Part shown: positions 12,260-26,500 of the stretch, piece after piece
Layout: the number at the start of each line of letters is the position of its first letter
Numbering within the stretch: the first letter of the stretch is position 1
NCBI RefSeq assembly: GCF_027244095.1
Contig: NC_069657.1
Location: forward strand, 143,650,857-143,714,856
Source: Hemicordylus capensis
Taxonomy: Eukaryota; Chordata; Lepidosauria; Squamata; Cordylidae
Length of the DNA stretch: 64,000 bases
Direction: 5' to 3'
Position numbers and translations under genes: made by a program
The notes under the pieces: generated by a model
What the model saw: only the letters and a program-made list of their open reading frames with translations
Databases searched by the model: none
What the model was told of the DNA's origin: nothing

Positions 12260-14510
12260 TCTGAACGAAAATTCATGTGATGTGAGTCTCTCTTTCTCTC
12301 TTCCCCTCCCCGCGTGTGTGTTCTTGGGGCTACAAATCCCATTTGACTCATCTGAATCCAAATGCTAGCCTGGAATAAATTGTACAACTTTGCTATAATG
12401 CTCTTAATTTTCATTAGGTCTGTTGACTGCATCGCTATGATGCTCGTAGATGCTGGGGGACATCAAAGAACTTACAGTGAGAATGCCTGCATGCTAAGGG
12501 CTCCTGTCTCTTTCATAGATCTGTTTGGCAGGGCTATGCAGGGCTGAGAAAAGCTGTGCACACTGAAATCCCACCCTGTCATCCTTTGCATCTGATCACC
12601 TTACTTAGGTAGTTTGGGGCAAGGAAACAAGGAAAACATTGATTCCTCTAGTCCATTCTTCATTCCATTCTTTTCCCATTCTTTCATTCCATACCTTGGG
12701 GAAAGTATGAGGCACAATGGAATATTTCACCCCTGGTGTTCATTTCCCTTTTAGTATCTGCTCACATACACCTAGGGAACTCTATGCCAGAGAAGCTGGC
12801 CATTTCACCTCCTAGCCACTAATTTATGTTAGTTTACCTTCTGTAACATTCAAGGGACTATATTACATCAGGCCTGCGATATTGCTTCCAAAGTGTTTCA
12901 GGCAACAGCTGCTTTTTTGCTTTGTATCCCACAGGCAACATCTGTGTTTAGGACTCCTTTTTCAGCTTCCGTGCTAAACTGTCTGGTGTTATTTTTTGCC
13001 ACTTTTTCATATGCTTCTCTCTGCTTTAGGAGCTATCTGAATTTCCCCCCTCCCCAATTGTGCATGTTTAAAAATACTTTTGGATCTAGTGTCATCTCTG
13101 AATTTCATTACCAAGCTGTTTATTTCCCCTTCTCTCTCATTACAGGAAGTATTAAATCAGCCCAGAACTGTCCTGGATCTGTGGGACTTCAGAACGGCCA
13201 GCCCCAAATGTTCCAAATCAAAAGACTGCCTTCAGAACTCAGGAGGTTGGCTTAACACTTGGAGCCCTTACAAGTAAGGATAAAGTCCCTTGGTTGGGCA
13301 ATCAGGCCCCTGCTCTTTTTGGGCACATGATGGCTGTGAACATTCATCTGTTGTTTTCCAAAATGTTCAAAGCATTTCACATACACGGTCACAGTAATAA
13401 CCCATACAACAACAGCCTGGTAAGGCTGGCCAATAACATTATTCCAGTACGGAAACTCCTGGTTGGCCATAAGGCTCCCTGGACACCATTGAGCAAGTTG
13501 CTTTCTTGCAGCCTAAGCTCCCTCGCAGGGCTGTTTAAAACCTTTTGCTTGCAAGTTATTTGTTGCTGTGGTTTTGGTTTGGTTTGTTAGCCACTTCATT
13601 GCTAAGGTTCTGAGTGACTTCACATAACTATTTCAAACCTCACGTTTCTTGTTTTCTTCTGCAAAAGGAGTGGGGAACAGAAAAGAATTGTTTCCTGAAT
13701 ATTTGTAGGGATCTCCTGAATTAGGCAGCACTCTCTGTCAGTGACTCAGAGCAGCTGGCAGGTTTGCTGCGTGAGGTTGCTGGGAGGGGAAAGGGGGTGC
13801 AGCAGCTTCCCTGCAGCTCTTGGGCCCCCTGGCTGGAGCCTGCTTCCAGGCTGATGCTCTCTTCTTTATGTCACCACAGGACACTGACAGTGGAGTTGAG
13901 TAGTTATCGCAAACCAGGGACACAAACTCTTGGCAGCTGCTGTGTTTTCTCCCCCCCCCCGTGCCTTATCTTTACTTTAGCCTCGCTAGCTGTACCCTTG
14001 TCTTCCACTGCTAAAATAAAGCTGAAAGCTGCCCCCACCCCCTTAATAATCCATGAAGACAGGGTGTTGCACCAGAACTAGCTCTATTATAATGCAAATA
14101 ATATGTTGTATTTTCCTGATGTCTTGATTCCCAGAAACTTCTTTCTGATGTGATAAATTTGAAGCGGCATCTGGTGTTTCGTTTTGAATCCAGTCCCTTC
14201 CCAGCCACCACCTGTTATTCCCTGTTCCTTGTCATTGGGATAGTGAATGACACCCCACTGTTCTTTCTCTGCCAAGGGCCAGCTTGCCAGAGAGGGTGCG
14301 ACATGGGAATGGCAGGGTTCCTGGGCCAGCCCCTGGGTGGGTTGGTCTTTGTGTTTCAGGTCTGGAGCTCTGTTGCCAGATTTGGCTTTTTTAAAGCCAA
14401 ATTTTGGGTTATGGCCCATTTGACTCACGAGTATGCCCCTGAGGTTCTGGCAGCAGTGGTCTGGAGGTGTCATGGGATGCTGCAGAGTGACAATGAATTT
14501 TCCATGTTTT
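12260..14510. other. upstream region of SLC43A1, no exon assigned
   Basis: No protein exon is recognisable. The first SLC43A1 exon seen here begins with a 3' splice site at 14,512-14,513, so at least one non-coding 5' exon must lie upstream, perhaps in this stretch. I could not locate it or a CpG-rich promoter. Confidence 0.35.
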
Positions 14511-14513
14511 CAG

Positions 14514-17500
14514 CCTGGTCTCCAAGCCAGAAGGAAGATGGCACCAACCCTACAGCAGGCGTACCGCCGACGGTGGTGGATGGCCTGCACTGCCGTGGTG
14601 GAAAATCTCTTCTTCTCGGCAGTTCTGCTGGGCTGGGGCTCCTTGCTCATCATGCTTAAATGTGAGGGATTGTACTCCCATGTTTGCACAGGTGAGAGGA
14701 GAGAAGTCAGGGCCTTGCAGGTGAATGAAGGGGGCAGGTATGATCAGAAAGTGGTCGGCAAAGGGTGGGATGAGTTGCAAGTAGTGGCCTGAGCTGATCC
14801 CTTCATTCAGAAGGCGCTGTGGATCCCCCTCCTCTCTCCCCATTCTGCCGAGGCTCCCAGTCATCCTGGGATTGCCAAAGAGCTTCTGACATTTTCCAAA
14901 CCAGTCAGACGTGTTCTGGCACTGGATGGGAGTGAGGAGCAGAGTTATAAATGAACCTGATAGAAAATGTGTTTCTGCCTGCATGATTAACACTATAGCA
15001 ACCATGTTGTCTAGAGACTGAGCGGAAGACCCACAGAACATGGGCACATCAGCTTCAGCCTCGATAGGAGTGATAGTCACCTCTCTTTCAAGGATACCTC
15101 TTTGGCTTTCCAAGGACGTGACAGTGTTGGGGTTTGAGTGATTGATGGTGCAGTGCTTATAGCAGATCAAGGTGGGCATGTTGGATCTATTACCTCATGG
15201 GAAGGGCTGTAGCTCAGGGTAGATCACATGCTTTGCTCGCAGAAGGTGCCAGGTCCAGGCCCTGGTGTCGTCAGGTAAAACTGGGGAAGACCCTTGTCTG
15301 ACACCTTGGTGCCTTCCCAAGCTTGCCAGCCTCTCCTTTTCTGGCAGGTGCTGGTGCTGGGACTTGTCACATGTGGTGGATGTGCAAAATAGTAGGCAGC
15401 AGTGGCAGGAGAAGGCAGGCGACTCAGGCACAGTTTCGGAAGAGAGCATCTGATTCTCACTGTTTTCTGTATGAGCCGCTCCCCAGAGATACCCACCCTT
15501 CTCCTTCAGTGGTGTCCCCTTGCAGAAAGTTCCTCATCTCATGCCTCAGCTTTGTCTTTAGAGTTGATCATCTCATATACTTCTTCTTTCATGTGGAGCA
15601 ATATCTCAGGCAAGCCACTCCACCCCCCCCCCCGCCCCAACCAAGCCATTCAACCAGTGACAGGTAGTGAGACAGATAGTGATTTGATAATCATACATGT
15701 TCTAGGGGCAAAGTGTTTGAAAGTCCCATTCCTCCCCATCGGTAAATCTGGATCAAAGCAGCACCCTCCCTGGCCCTGCCCCAGGGGAACTCCTTTCCCT
15801 CATCAGTTTTGTCTCATGAGTCCATATCTCAGAGAGATCCCTGCCCTTCATGCTGGGCTAGGTGTGGCCAACTTAGCCAATTTACCTGTACCTTTAATGG
15901 CAGAGAGACAGTGTGAGAGAGCGTAACACCTGCACCTCCTGCCCTAGGTCCTGTGGCTCACCTTCCTTCTCTGCCTGCTGTGAGACACATTAAAGTATTG
16001 TTTTCTTCAACAGAGGAGGGTGAACAACAGGATCTGACATTGTTTTCTCATGGGCAGAATAAACTCGTACAGGATGGTTGCAAAAGGTGTGTGGGGGGGT
16101 TGTGTTGGAGAGGGAAGGGTCCAATTCTCTTTGCCTCCTCACCTTTAGGTAAGAATGACACCAACGACTCGGCCTCAGCCTTGGCTGTTATGCCTCATTC
16201 TTGGCCCAGCTGTGTGGAACAGGAGGAGATGCTCAACCTGGGTTTCACCATCGGCTCCTTTTTGCTGAGTGCTGCCACCTTGCCCCTAGGAATATTAATG
16301 GACCGATTTGGCCCCAGGCCACTCCGTCTGGTTGGCAGGTATGGAGCAAAAAAACCCAGATCCGGGGGCAAATGGCAAATGGGCCCTGAGTAAAAAGATA
16401 TCCAGGGAGAGGAAAGCATCATGGGAGTGCTAGGGAAGAGGTGAATAGCTCAAAGAAAAGAGAAAATAGGTGCAGAGAGTGGATTCTTGGTTGGGATAAG
16501 GTCTATTTGACAGGGCGGGGAACTGGACGCTCAGGAGGAGAGCTGAGAGAGTCGATTGTGGTTTGGGAGGGAGGAGAAGGTGAGCTGGAGGCATAAAGAA
16601 TTATTTCCTCAAATGTCTGTGAGCATGCTGAAGCCCCACATTGCTCTGATGTATCTGTTGCTTTCTCTGCAGTGCCAGCTTTTCGCTTTCCTGTGCTCTC
16701 ATGGCCCTGGCTGCCTACAAACCACCAGGTGGGAAGGACAGCAATGTCCCAATTGGCATCTTTGTGTTGCAGATTGTTTGAAATAAGGTTGTCAAGTTAC
16801 AGCCTGGAGAACTGTGGTTAACCCCCTGCTATGCTGGAGCTCTAGTAAGCTGTTGGGGGTGGAGTTATTTATTACCAGAAGTGAGTTCCTAGCAGAAGGC
16901 TGTTTCTAGTCTGTTCTCTGTAGTACGTGTACTAAGACCTATGCTACACTACAATATGAAGATCCTTCCTTCCTCTCTTCCCATGGGCTTCTCCCATCTC
17001 GACTCTCTCTTTGTCTCATTGAGGGGAAGGGAGCAGGTCACTCCCCCTCTGGTGGCGGCAGGCTCAGGCAGGCCTCCTCGGCCTGCGCAGACTGGCCTCC
17101 TTGGGGATGTGACACTCCATACTCCAACTGCGCATGCGTGCAGGCCGAGGAGGCCCGCCTCCACCTGCCGCCGGAGATGGTGGTGGCCTGCTCTGCTCTG
17201 CTCACCCCCCTGGCGGTGAAGAGGGGGAAATTGTGGTGGCGTGCAGGGCAGGGGCTGGGCAGCGGCAGCGGGGCTCTGGTGAGGCCTCCCAGAGCATTTG
17301 GGTGCCCCCCAGGAGAGAGGTGGCCATGGAGCCCCGCCCTGTGGTCAGTCTACTAGACCTTCTACAACAACCCGCCCACCAGATAGTATAAGCCATGTTA
17401 GACAGGGGTCAGGAGAACAGGTGGTAGGCAGCACTGTTCCAAGTAGCTTGTCCACATCCTCAGGAGTCACACACTGAAACTGATCCAGACTAACCACATA

Positions 17501-20500
17501 AGAGGAGTTGCTGGACACCTCCACATTAGACTCTGCAATAATTGTGGGTCTAAGTTGTTAGACTGAATTAGGTCAATAAGGTACTTAAGTCACTGAGCAG
17601 GATCAGTAGAAAGGGGCAGGTGCTTGGTGTCGGGTCCCCTTACGCAAGGACAGACTGCAAGACCTCTCAGACTCTGCCTGGCTCTACTGTCCATTAAAAG
17701 CAAGCCACAACCACCAAGTCTTTTGATGTGGAGCTGCTCCCTTAGGCGAGGAGAACATAGTGGTATGCTGTGAATAATGGAACTTGAGGAACAGGAGGGC
17801 TGAAGAAGCCCTAGTTAGCTGCATCTTCCTGTAGGGATGCTAAAGTGATAGTATAGTTCTCTGAGGCAAACTGGCAGCCATGGGCTAATTCCCTCCCTTT
17901 TTCAACAAACTCATGTGGGGATCTCCAGGCTTGCTGCTGCCTCACTCTTCCTTCCTCCGCCCCACCTTTCCTTCCATTTATGCCCTCTTACAACAAGCCC
18001 CTTTTTTTTGGCACTGCCCATTTGTTCATTCCATGTTCTCATTCTGTCTTTCCAGTTCTTTCCCCACTGATTTTTCTTGGTCTTTCCCTGAATGGCTTTG
18101 GTGGAATCTGCCTGACCTTCACCTCCCTAACTGTAAGTATGGCGACAACACTGAGATGGGCTTCTCACTAGAAAATGACAGTAAGCCACCAAAATCAGGG
18201 TAGGAGGAGTGGCCAGCCAGGCTTCAAGCCTTGGGGTGCTCCTGAGAACTGGTCATATGTCAGTGAAAACTGAGGTAGGAGCGAGGAATGATTGTGTGCT
18301 ACCCCTGATCTGGGTAGGATGGTGGCGGCCAACCAACACAGTTTACCCAGAATTGTACTGAGAGTGGAATTTACTTCTTTGGTCAATTGGCATATTAGTA
18401 GCATTTGTTTTTGTTTATGCTTTTGCTTCTGGTTGGTGATTGAAATGAAGATCCATCCATCCATCCATTCATATTGAGGGTGGAGGAAGTGTGCATGAGA
18501 ATTGGAGCCTGGCTGGATGCTCCTTCAACCCTGATTTCGGTTGTGAGAACAGGCTTAATGTATATCTTTCAATGATCAGGTAGCAATAGCCGGGTGTGTG
18601 TGAACAAAGTCCTGATTTTTCTTTGTCTTGGGGACATCTGGAGCCTTCCCCATGGTTCTACTTCATATTGGGCCCTTGGGGTCTGCCTTGCACTGTGCTC
18701 TGCTGGTTTATTTATCACATTTATATCTCACTCTTCCTCTGTTGAGCAGAGGGCGACTCCCCCTCCCATTTTTATTATTATTGTTGTTGTTATTTTACAT
18801 TTATATTCCGCTCTTCCTCCAAGGAACCCAGAGCAGTGTACTACATAAATTTCTCCTCACATCAACCCTGTGAAGTAGGTTAGGCTGAGAGAGAAGTGAC
18901 TGGTCCAGAGTCACCCAGCAAGTATCATGGCTGAATGGGGATTTGAACTCGGGTCTCCCCGGTCCTAGTCCAGCACTCTAACTACTACACCATGCTGGCT
19001 TCCCAACAACCCTGTGGAAGAGGTTTGGCTGAGAGGAAGAGTGACTGGCCCATCACCACCCAGTGAGCTTCGTGGCCGAGCAAGGATTTGAACCCAGGTC
19101 TCACCACTCCTAGTCCGACACTCTAACCGCTACTGCAACTTACAGTCCTGCCACTATTGCCTCTCTCCCCATCTCACAGCAATTGTGGAACTAGTGAGTG
19201 GCTGGACCCTCTTGGAGTCAGCATGAACAGAATCCTGGGGAACCTTTTCTCAACACAGTTCCCTTCTCTGGGGTGTCTGCCAAAGGGCACTTCAGGGCTA
19301 GCAGAACAAGTACTCATCCTGTGCGTAGGCCATGCTTTTACTGTACACCCCTATTGTCCCTGTCTTATCCTGCAATTCACCCTGCCCAAAATGCCAGGTC
19401 CCACAAAACCTCTAGCTGAAAATAAATCATACAAAACAAAAACACACAGATGCAGACAAGTATTGATTGATCTGCATAATCTGAATGCAGAATTTCTATT
19501 GGGTTGGCTCAGAATTTGGGCCTCCTTGTTGAAGAATATATGGATTATTATTTTTTTTTAAAGCATAGCATACAAATAGCCCTCAGTGGACCCAGGAGAT
19601 GGTTAAAGCCTCCATTGACCCTTTTCAGGTGATCAAAGAGGACAGGGTTTCTGTCCCTTTAATAGTTCTGTGGAGGAGGGCATTTTGGTACATTCAGGTT
19701 GTCATGGAGGGATGAGAAAAGTTTGCATCTGCCGAAATTTCCTTTTCTGTGCAGCTGCTAAACGTACAGGAGCTCTGTCTGTCTTTGCATCTAAGCAGAA
19801 ATTGCTTCCGATTACCCCAGGAATAGGCTAATCAGCACTCAAGAATGGAGAAACGCATGGCAGTTGGTTAATGGGAGGGGTGGTGCTGTGGTAGGTCACT
19901 GCATATGACCAGCAAGATGTTTATCTGTTCAGAGGAACGAGGATTGCTACAGCATTTTGTCAAGGTCGGGTGTGTGGCCACAGGGGTTCTTCAGATAGAA
20001 TGCTACGCAGTTCATTCCCCAGCACCTTGTCATTTGCCTTATTCACTGAGCAAGCTTGTGTCTTATGGTTTCTCCCCTGATTCCTTAGTATCATTGGGAT
20101 ATGGCAATGCTAAAATGACTCTTAGACAGCATATTGTATTCTGGATATGGAGCTGCAAAATGATCTGAGTCTTTAATGTTCCACCCTCAGCTTTGCTTGA
20201 GGGCAGATATCAGGACATCCCGCTTCCCAAATGCACATGCCCTTGTGAAGCGAGTGAAGTCAAAACAGTGGGTCATGTTCTTTTGCATTGTTCTTTTTAT
20301 CGAGACATTCGCCACGGTTTAATCTTGCCTTTTTCATTGAATTTGCCAGGCAGGTCTATTGAATGTTAGGTTTCTCTTCTCTTTCAGACCAGAACCCAAC
20401 CATATCTTATTACGTGGCTAGGTTCTGTGTCTCAGCCTGTCGTATCTGGCAGCAGTTAACCAAAAAGTAATTAATTCAGGGTGCTAGGGTTGAGTATTTA

Positions 20501-23500
20501 AATGATTTTCTTGTTGGTTTCATACTAAATCTATGTTGATTTTGTATTTTTTGTTTTCTATGTGATTTAGTGTTAACAGCTGGACATTGACTGTAATAAA
20601 ATTCCATCCATTCATTCACTGACCTTCACTGAGGTCATTCACACAATCAAAAACTGTGTTCTATCCCGATTTGGGAGCTGTGTGTGCTCCCAATTTTCAG
20701 TTGTTTGCAAGCAAGGTAGGAGAAAACCTGGGTAGAAGTGATTGCATGCAGGCAAAGTAGGAGGAAAACCTGGCTTCTCCTCCTACCTGGCTTCCACACA
20801 GTCACTTCTAACCAGGTTTTCCTCTTACCTTGCTTTCACACCACCGAAAATTGGGAGCACACACAGCTCCCAAACTGGGTAGAACACAGTTTTTGATTGT
20901 GTGAATGATCTCATGATGTTGCTCAGTAGTCACGCTTTTTTTGTTAGCACTTGGCACAATGTTTGGTTTTGCTCATACTTCTTTTATGGTAGCTTGAGGC
21001 AAGAACTTGGTTTTGCTCATACTTTTGGTTTTGCTCATACTTCTTTTATGGTAGCTTGAGGCAAGAACTTTGGCTTTCAGTAACCAGTGCATCAAGTGTC
21101 TCCATTTCATTTTAGATACACTGATTGCATATTTGCTCTTGTTTGAGTTTAGATATAATCTTCTGGACAGGGCTATGTATATGTTTTGACTATGCCCAAA
21201 AGCACAAGATTTGGTATTGGATGCAGAATGCAGTGTTCCATGAACTAATTTGCAGAAAACCTCAGATTTCTCATCCTTACAGGTGCAAAAGTAGGCTTGA
21301 ATATTTGTGGCAGAGCCTGGTGAAATCTTAGAAACCAGAGAGGAGAATTCCAGTGAGGACCTCATATGGTCAGAGGGTTGATCTTGTTCCTTGTATAGCT
21401 CTCCTTCTACTTCCTGTGGTCAGAAAAACAGAATAAAACAGACATAAAGTTAACTAGGTCTGTCATCTAGTTATAGTAGTTTCAATTGATTAATCACCCT
21501 CATTGTAACTGATTACATTTAAATACATGTGCTTTCCCCCCAAATCCTTAGTCTGTGTTATTGAAATAGGTATGAGAATCTGCAGTGTAACAAACAGAAT
21601 GATCCTGTCCCTGATGTATACTCCCTGGGTTGGGGACAAGACCGCTTCTAAACCAGCCTGTGCAGGTGAAACACATTTCTCTGCTGGCAGACAAAATGAC
21701 ATCAGTGCAGCAATACCATTCTGCTGTGAGGCTACTGCTGGCATAATCTTTACACTGGTGGAACATTGCCAGTGCACAGTGGGGGAGGGAGCTGGGTGGA
21801 GTGGAGGAGCTGAAGTTAGGCAGAATCCTGCACTTGCTCAAGGATCAGTCCTAACAACAACACCATAACATCAGCTTTGTATAAGAGGGTGGCATATGTT
21901 AGAATACTTCCACTGAAGTCAGTGGAAAGCCCAAAATAACTGTTCCCTGCTGGCTCTGCCTCCACAGTCACAATGGAGGATAGGACTTTGCAACCAATCA
22001 CCACATACCACCAGAAGTACATGCACCACAGCCAGGGAATACAAATCATGTATTATATCTCAAAATGCATGGCATGGGGCTACATCATTCTGGCCCCATG
22101 TCTGGAGAACTAGGGATACACAAGTGGAAACTTTGATGATGTGGCACTTTGTACTAAAGGAAAACTGTGGACAAACAAACTCTCTGCAGCTAAGAAGAGC
22201 AAAAAGAAATGAAGGGCAGATGAGTTTCACGTGTCTTCTCAGCATCCTATAAAAACCTAGATCTGAGGCATGGATCCTCATGATAAAACACATCTATGGT
22301 GCAAAAACATAGATTCAAGACATAGATCCTCATGAATACTCATTATTTTACCCACACACATCTCAAATCCACCTTCCAAACATAGCTTATGTCCATTTTC
22401 AGGGGCTGTGTTACCATGAAGAACTATTATTTTTCTAGTGCAGTGTGGTGTCCAATATAATGAGAGGTGCAGTATAAATCGCAGATCTTGATGTTGATGA
22501 ACATGGAAGTGAGCTGTGATTAGATGGTGGATTTGTGCCCTGCCTTTGAAAATAATGAGGCTCTAGCTATTTCTACCATCGTGCTGGATCCATAATTTTC
22601 CCAGGTCACCCCATGGGCATGACTGAACAGTGTTTAGTGAGGAGATTTTGGTGATCTACATGTAAAAGCTGGGGTGATCCAGGAAGGGAATTTTGAGAGG
22701 TTCACAAAAAGGTCAAGGGATTATTATCCAGATATACAGTATGTGTGCTGGTGGATCTGGATAAGACAAAGCTAAATTAGATGGAAGAGAAATCTTCCAA
22801 CTAAATAAAAAAAGTCTCTACAACAGAATGTTTTTATTTATGTAAAATAGGGTTCTTTACATCAATATGTGGCCATTTAAGAGAGAACTTTTAGAAAATC
22901 TTGCATTAGTGGCAGTATATATACCAGACTAAGTAACATTGATAGGATTTTTTTTTTTCTTAAGCTTTTATGGACAAAAACACACTTTGCCAGATGCATG
23001 AGGAATTCCTCTCAGTTGGCAGATATATACAACATGTAAGTGATGGGGCAGAATGGCCATGAAATGCAAGAGATCTGTGACAATTCCATATAAAGCTAAA
23101 AATGTATAAAAGATTTAAAATGTTGCTAGAGCTACAGTGCTACTTTTGGTTTTTATATTTGGTAGCACTATGCTTAAATTTGATTTTATTTGGAAAAAGC
23201 AATAGATAACAGTAAGTTAATTCTTGAATACATACTTCATCTGTTGCCTGAAGTAATTATGTTTAGGGCTATAAGAAGACAATGTGAATAGAGAGCATCA
23301 TACTATAGAGCTGATTCCTCTTATGGGAGCTATGCTAAAAAGTAGAAGATGAAAACATTCCAGGTCAGTTGGAGTGGTTGTCTAAAGTCTGGAACATCAC
23401 GTTTATGCACAAACTGATAAATTATGTCCATATTCTTCCTGGAAGAACAAGACAGTAATTGTTAGATGCTGTCATCTTTTTCTGTAATTTCTTGTAAAAA

Positions 23501-26500
23501 TTTGAGATAATATAGGTACCCACAAGGATGGTTTATTTGTGCAACTTTGTAATAATATATGTTGTATGTTTCTCCTCTCTGTGGCTATAACATACTAATT
23601 GCTTAAAAAAGAAAAAAGGAAAGAAAAAGAAAACAACCCAAGTGCCAAAAATGAGAGTGAGAGCCAGTCCTTGTGGGCCCTGAACTTCCCGCAAGTTGTG
23701 AAGAGGGGCATCTCTCTACTGGTAATCTGAGCCAGATAGCTGAGGTAATCTATGGTGAACTCATGGCCTGCTGTGGCATTTTATGGATGCTGTTCTGTAT
23801 CCACCCAAAAACCTACTGGTTATGGCAGCCCCTCTGATACTTGGAGTCTGAAACAACCCCTAAAACAGGGTTGGGCAAACTTCTGGCTTGTGGGACAGGA
23901 ACATAGGAGCATAGGAAGCTGCCATATACTGAGTCAGACCATTGGTCCATCTAGCTCAATATTGTCTTCACAGACTGGCAGCGGCTTCTCCAAGGTTGCA
24001 GGCGGGAATCTCTCTCAGCCCTATCTTGGAGAAGCCAAAGAGGGAACTTGTAACCTTCTGCTCTTCCCAGAGCAGCTCCATCCCCTAAGAGGAATATCTT
24101 ACAGGGCGCACACTTCTAGTCTCCCACTTATATGCAACCAGGGCAGACCCTGCTTAGCAAAGGTGCCAAGTCATGCTTGCTACCACAAGACCAGCTCTCC
24201 TCTCTGTTGTTGTTTTTAGCCCTGAGTTCCACCAGCTGGAACCATGTGCAAAACCATGTCTGAGGTGGGGTGAGGGAGGAGACAGAATTAAGGAACAGGG
24301 TGCCTCTCAGCACATGCTCAGGCCAGGAATTTGTTTCCAGTACCAGAACTGAGCTCTCAGTCCTTTCACACAAAAATCCATTCCTGGTTTCCTCTCAATA
24401 TTTCTTCATGTCAGCTGCCTAATTTGTGTGTGTGTGTGTGTGTGGGGGACGACGACCCTTTTTGTTGTTGCTGTTGTTACACAATTAGGAGTCAGAAACT
24501 CTTGCTGATCTATCACAAATCACCCAGAGATCTACCACCAGAGAGTTGAGTCTACCTTCTCTCCATCCAGCCCTAAAAATATACTCTTGGTCCAACTTCA
24601 CGTTGGGCTGGTTGGATGATATGGTCTTTGGTACACACAATTAAGAAATGGATGCGCCAAGAGCGCACTCTGTTTGGACGCCCTCCACGAACATGCCAAT
24701 GCCCTCTTGGCATGACTCTTTATCTCATGGGTCTTTTCATCCAAGTGACACACACACGCACTCCAAGTACTTTAGATATTTGGAGCACATCTATATAGGG
24801 GCCATTTGGATAAACAGTGCCCCTCATGTAATAAAGGGATGCAGTAAGAGGGTATCAGGCTGTCTGTGGAGGATGTCCTGAGAAGCGTTCTCAGCAAGTC
24901 CAATTCCTAATCACATATGCTGGGACTATATCATCTGAACCAGCCCATTAAGTTCCTGTAGATTAGAGTGCCTCCTTCACAATGGAAAATTCACAGAGGT
25001 GAACAAAGGAGTAAGGACAATTATTCAAGGGAGTTGGAAGGATATGTGATTCTAATTGTGCAAACCCAGCTTCTTAGTTTTGCAGAAAATTCAATTTGCC
25101 AAGGACAACAGTGCAAAGCTCTTTTGGCAGAGCTTTGAAACCCTTCCGTCCATTATTATCTTTGGCAATAATAGTCTCAAAAAGGAAAAAGAATCGTGAT
25201 GATCTGTGCCTCATAGCTCTGTTTTTGCACCATGAAGCACTGCATTTGTGATCTTTATGGTGCAAACTGTGCTTGTGGATATGAACTGTGATGTGGATTT
25301 TGCTAGCTTGTTCATAGCAACCATGAGGATCCATTAGGATCCATGCCTCACATCTGTATTTTTGCACAGTGACAGCGTCCCAAAGTCATGGATCAGTTAT
25401 TTTCACAGTGCAGTCTGGCACCCAGTAAAGCAGTAGGTGCAGCACAAATAGTAAGTGATGAGGGCTAGCTAGGCGCATGGCTGTGAGCAGTGATTAGATG
25501 GGGATTTTCTTTGTAATCTGCCTCTGAAAATTATGAGGATCCATGCCTTAGTTCTAGATTCCAGCCATGAAGTACTAGATCCCTGACTCTCATGATACAA
25601 TTCATAAGCCTGGATGTGAGTTTTGTTTGATGCTGGATTTGGGTTATAAAAATCATGAGGATCTAGCAGAATCATATGATTCTGCACCCTCACAACACTA
25701 TTAACAATTAGATCCTTGGTTTTTATGGTGCAATGCATCGACACAGATGTGATGTGTGATTTTTGACAGGAAAAAAATAGTGCAAATACAGGAGAATCTG
25801 TGTAAGATGCTATTGGACCCAACTTTCACCCAGGCCCTAATACAAACATGTTGAGGCTATTCACACGTGTGCAAAACCGGGCTAAGGGAGCCCAGCACAT
25901 GCATGTGAACTGCCAGGATCGGGCTGATCCTGGTAGCACCATGGCGGCAAACCCACCTAAGTAGCCACTCTTTAAAATGAGGGAGCAAGCACTCCCTTAA
26001 CCCCATTTTTTAATTGTCTGTCAGCTGTGGCTACTTGCAGCCATGGCTGCCAGACTGTGGGGAGCCCAGGGAGGGGAGAGGAGATCCCCATGATGCACCG
26101 CGCACCTGTGTGGTGCATTATGGTATTTCCACTGGCCGGAACGACACATCCCTGCCCCTGCCCCTCCCCACTGCATGGGCGTGCAGGGAATCGTCTGGGC
26201 GCACGGGGAGCGTGCTCAGCACAGGAGGAGCGGTCGTCTGCAGGGAAGGTAAGTCTAACCTGCCTTCCCTGCGGCCTGCTCTGGAGCCCTTCTCACCAGT
26301 CATGAGATGAGGCTCGTTGTGTGATGAAAATGGTCTGCATGACTTCAGCCCCCTGAAACATTTGTGTTTTCCAGGCAAGATTCCTACTTGTGTCCCCCTG
26401 GTGCCTTGTACAGGGAGGGATGCTAGAAAGCCCATTCTGGCTGCTTGGTGGTGCACTGTGTGTGTCTGTACTGGGTTGGGTGATCTCATGGGGTCATTTG

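Noticed and set aside
14550-15179. 209-codon open frame on the minus strand over SLC43A1 exon 1
   Set aside because: Antisense to a well-supported coding exon, with no domain or splice context.
15199-15270. tRNA gene
   Set aside because: Box A and B are recognisable but the cloverleaf is not preserved and SINE body sequence follows.
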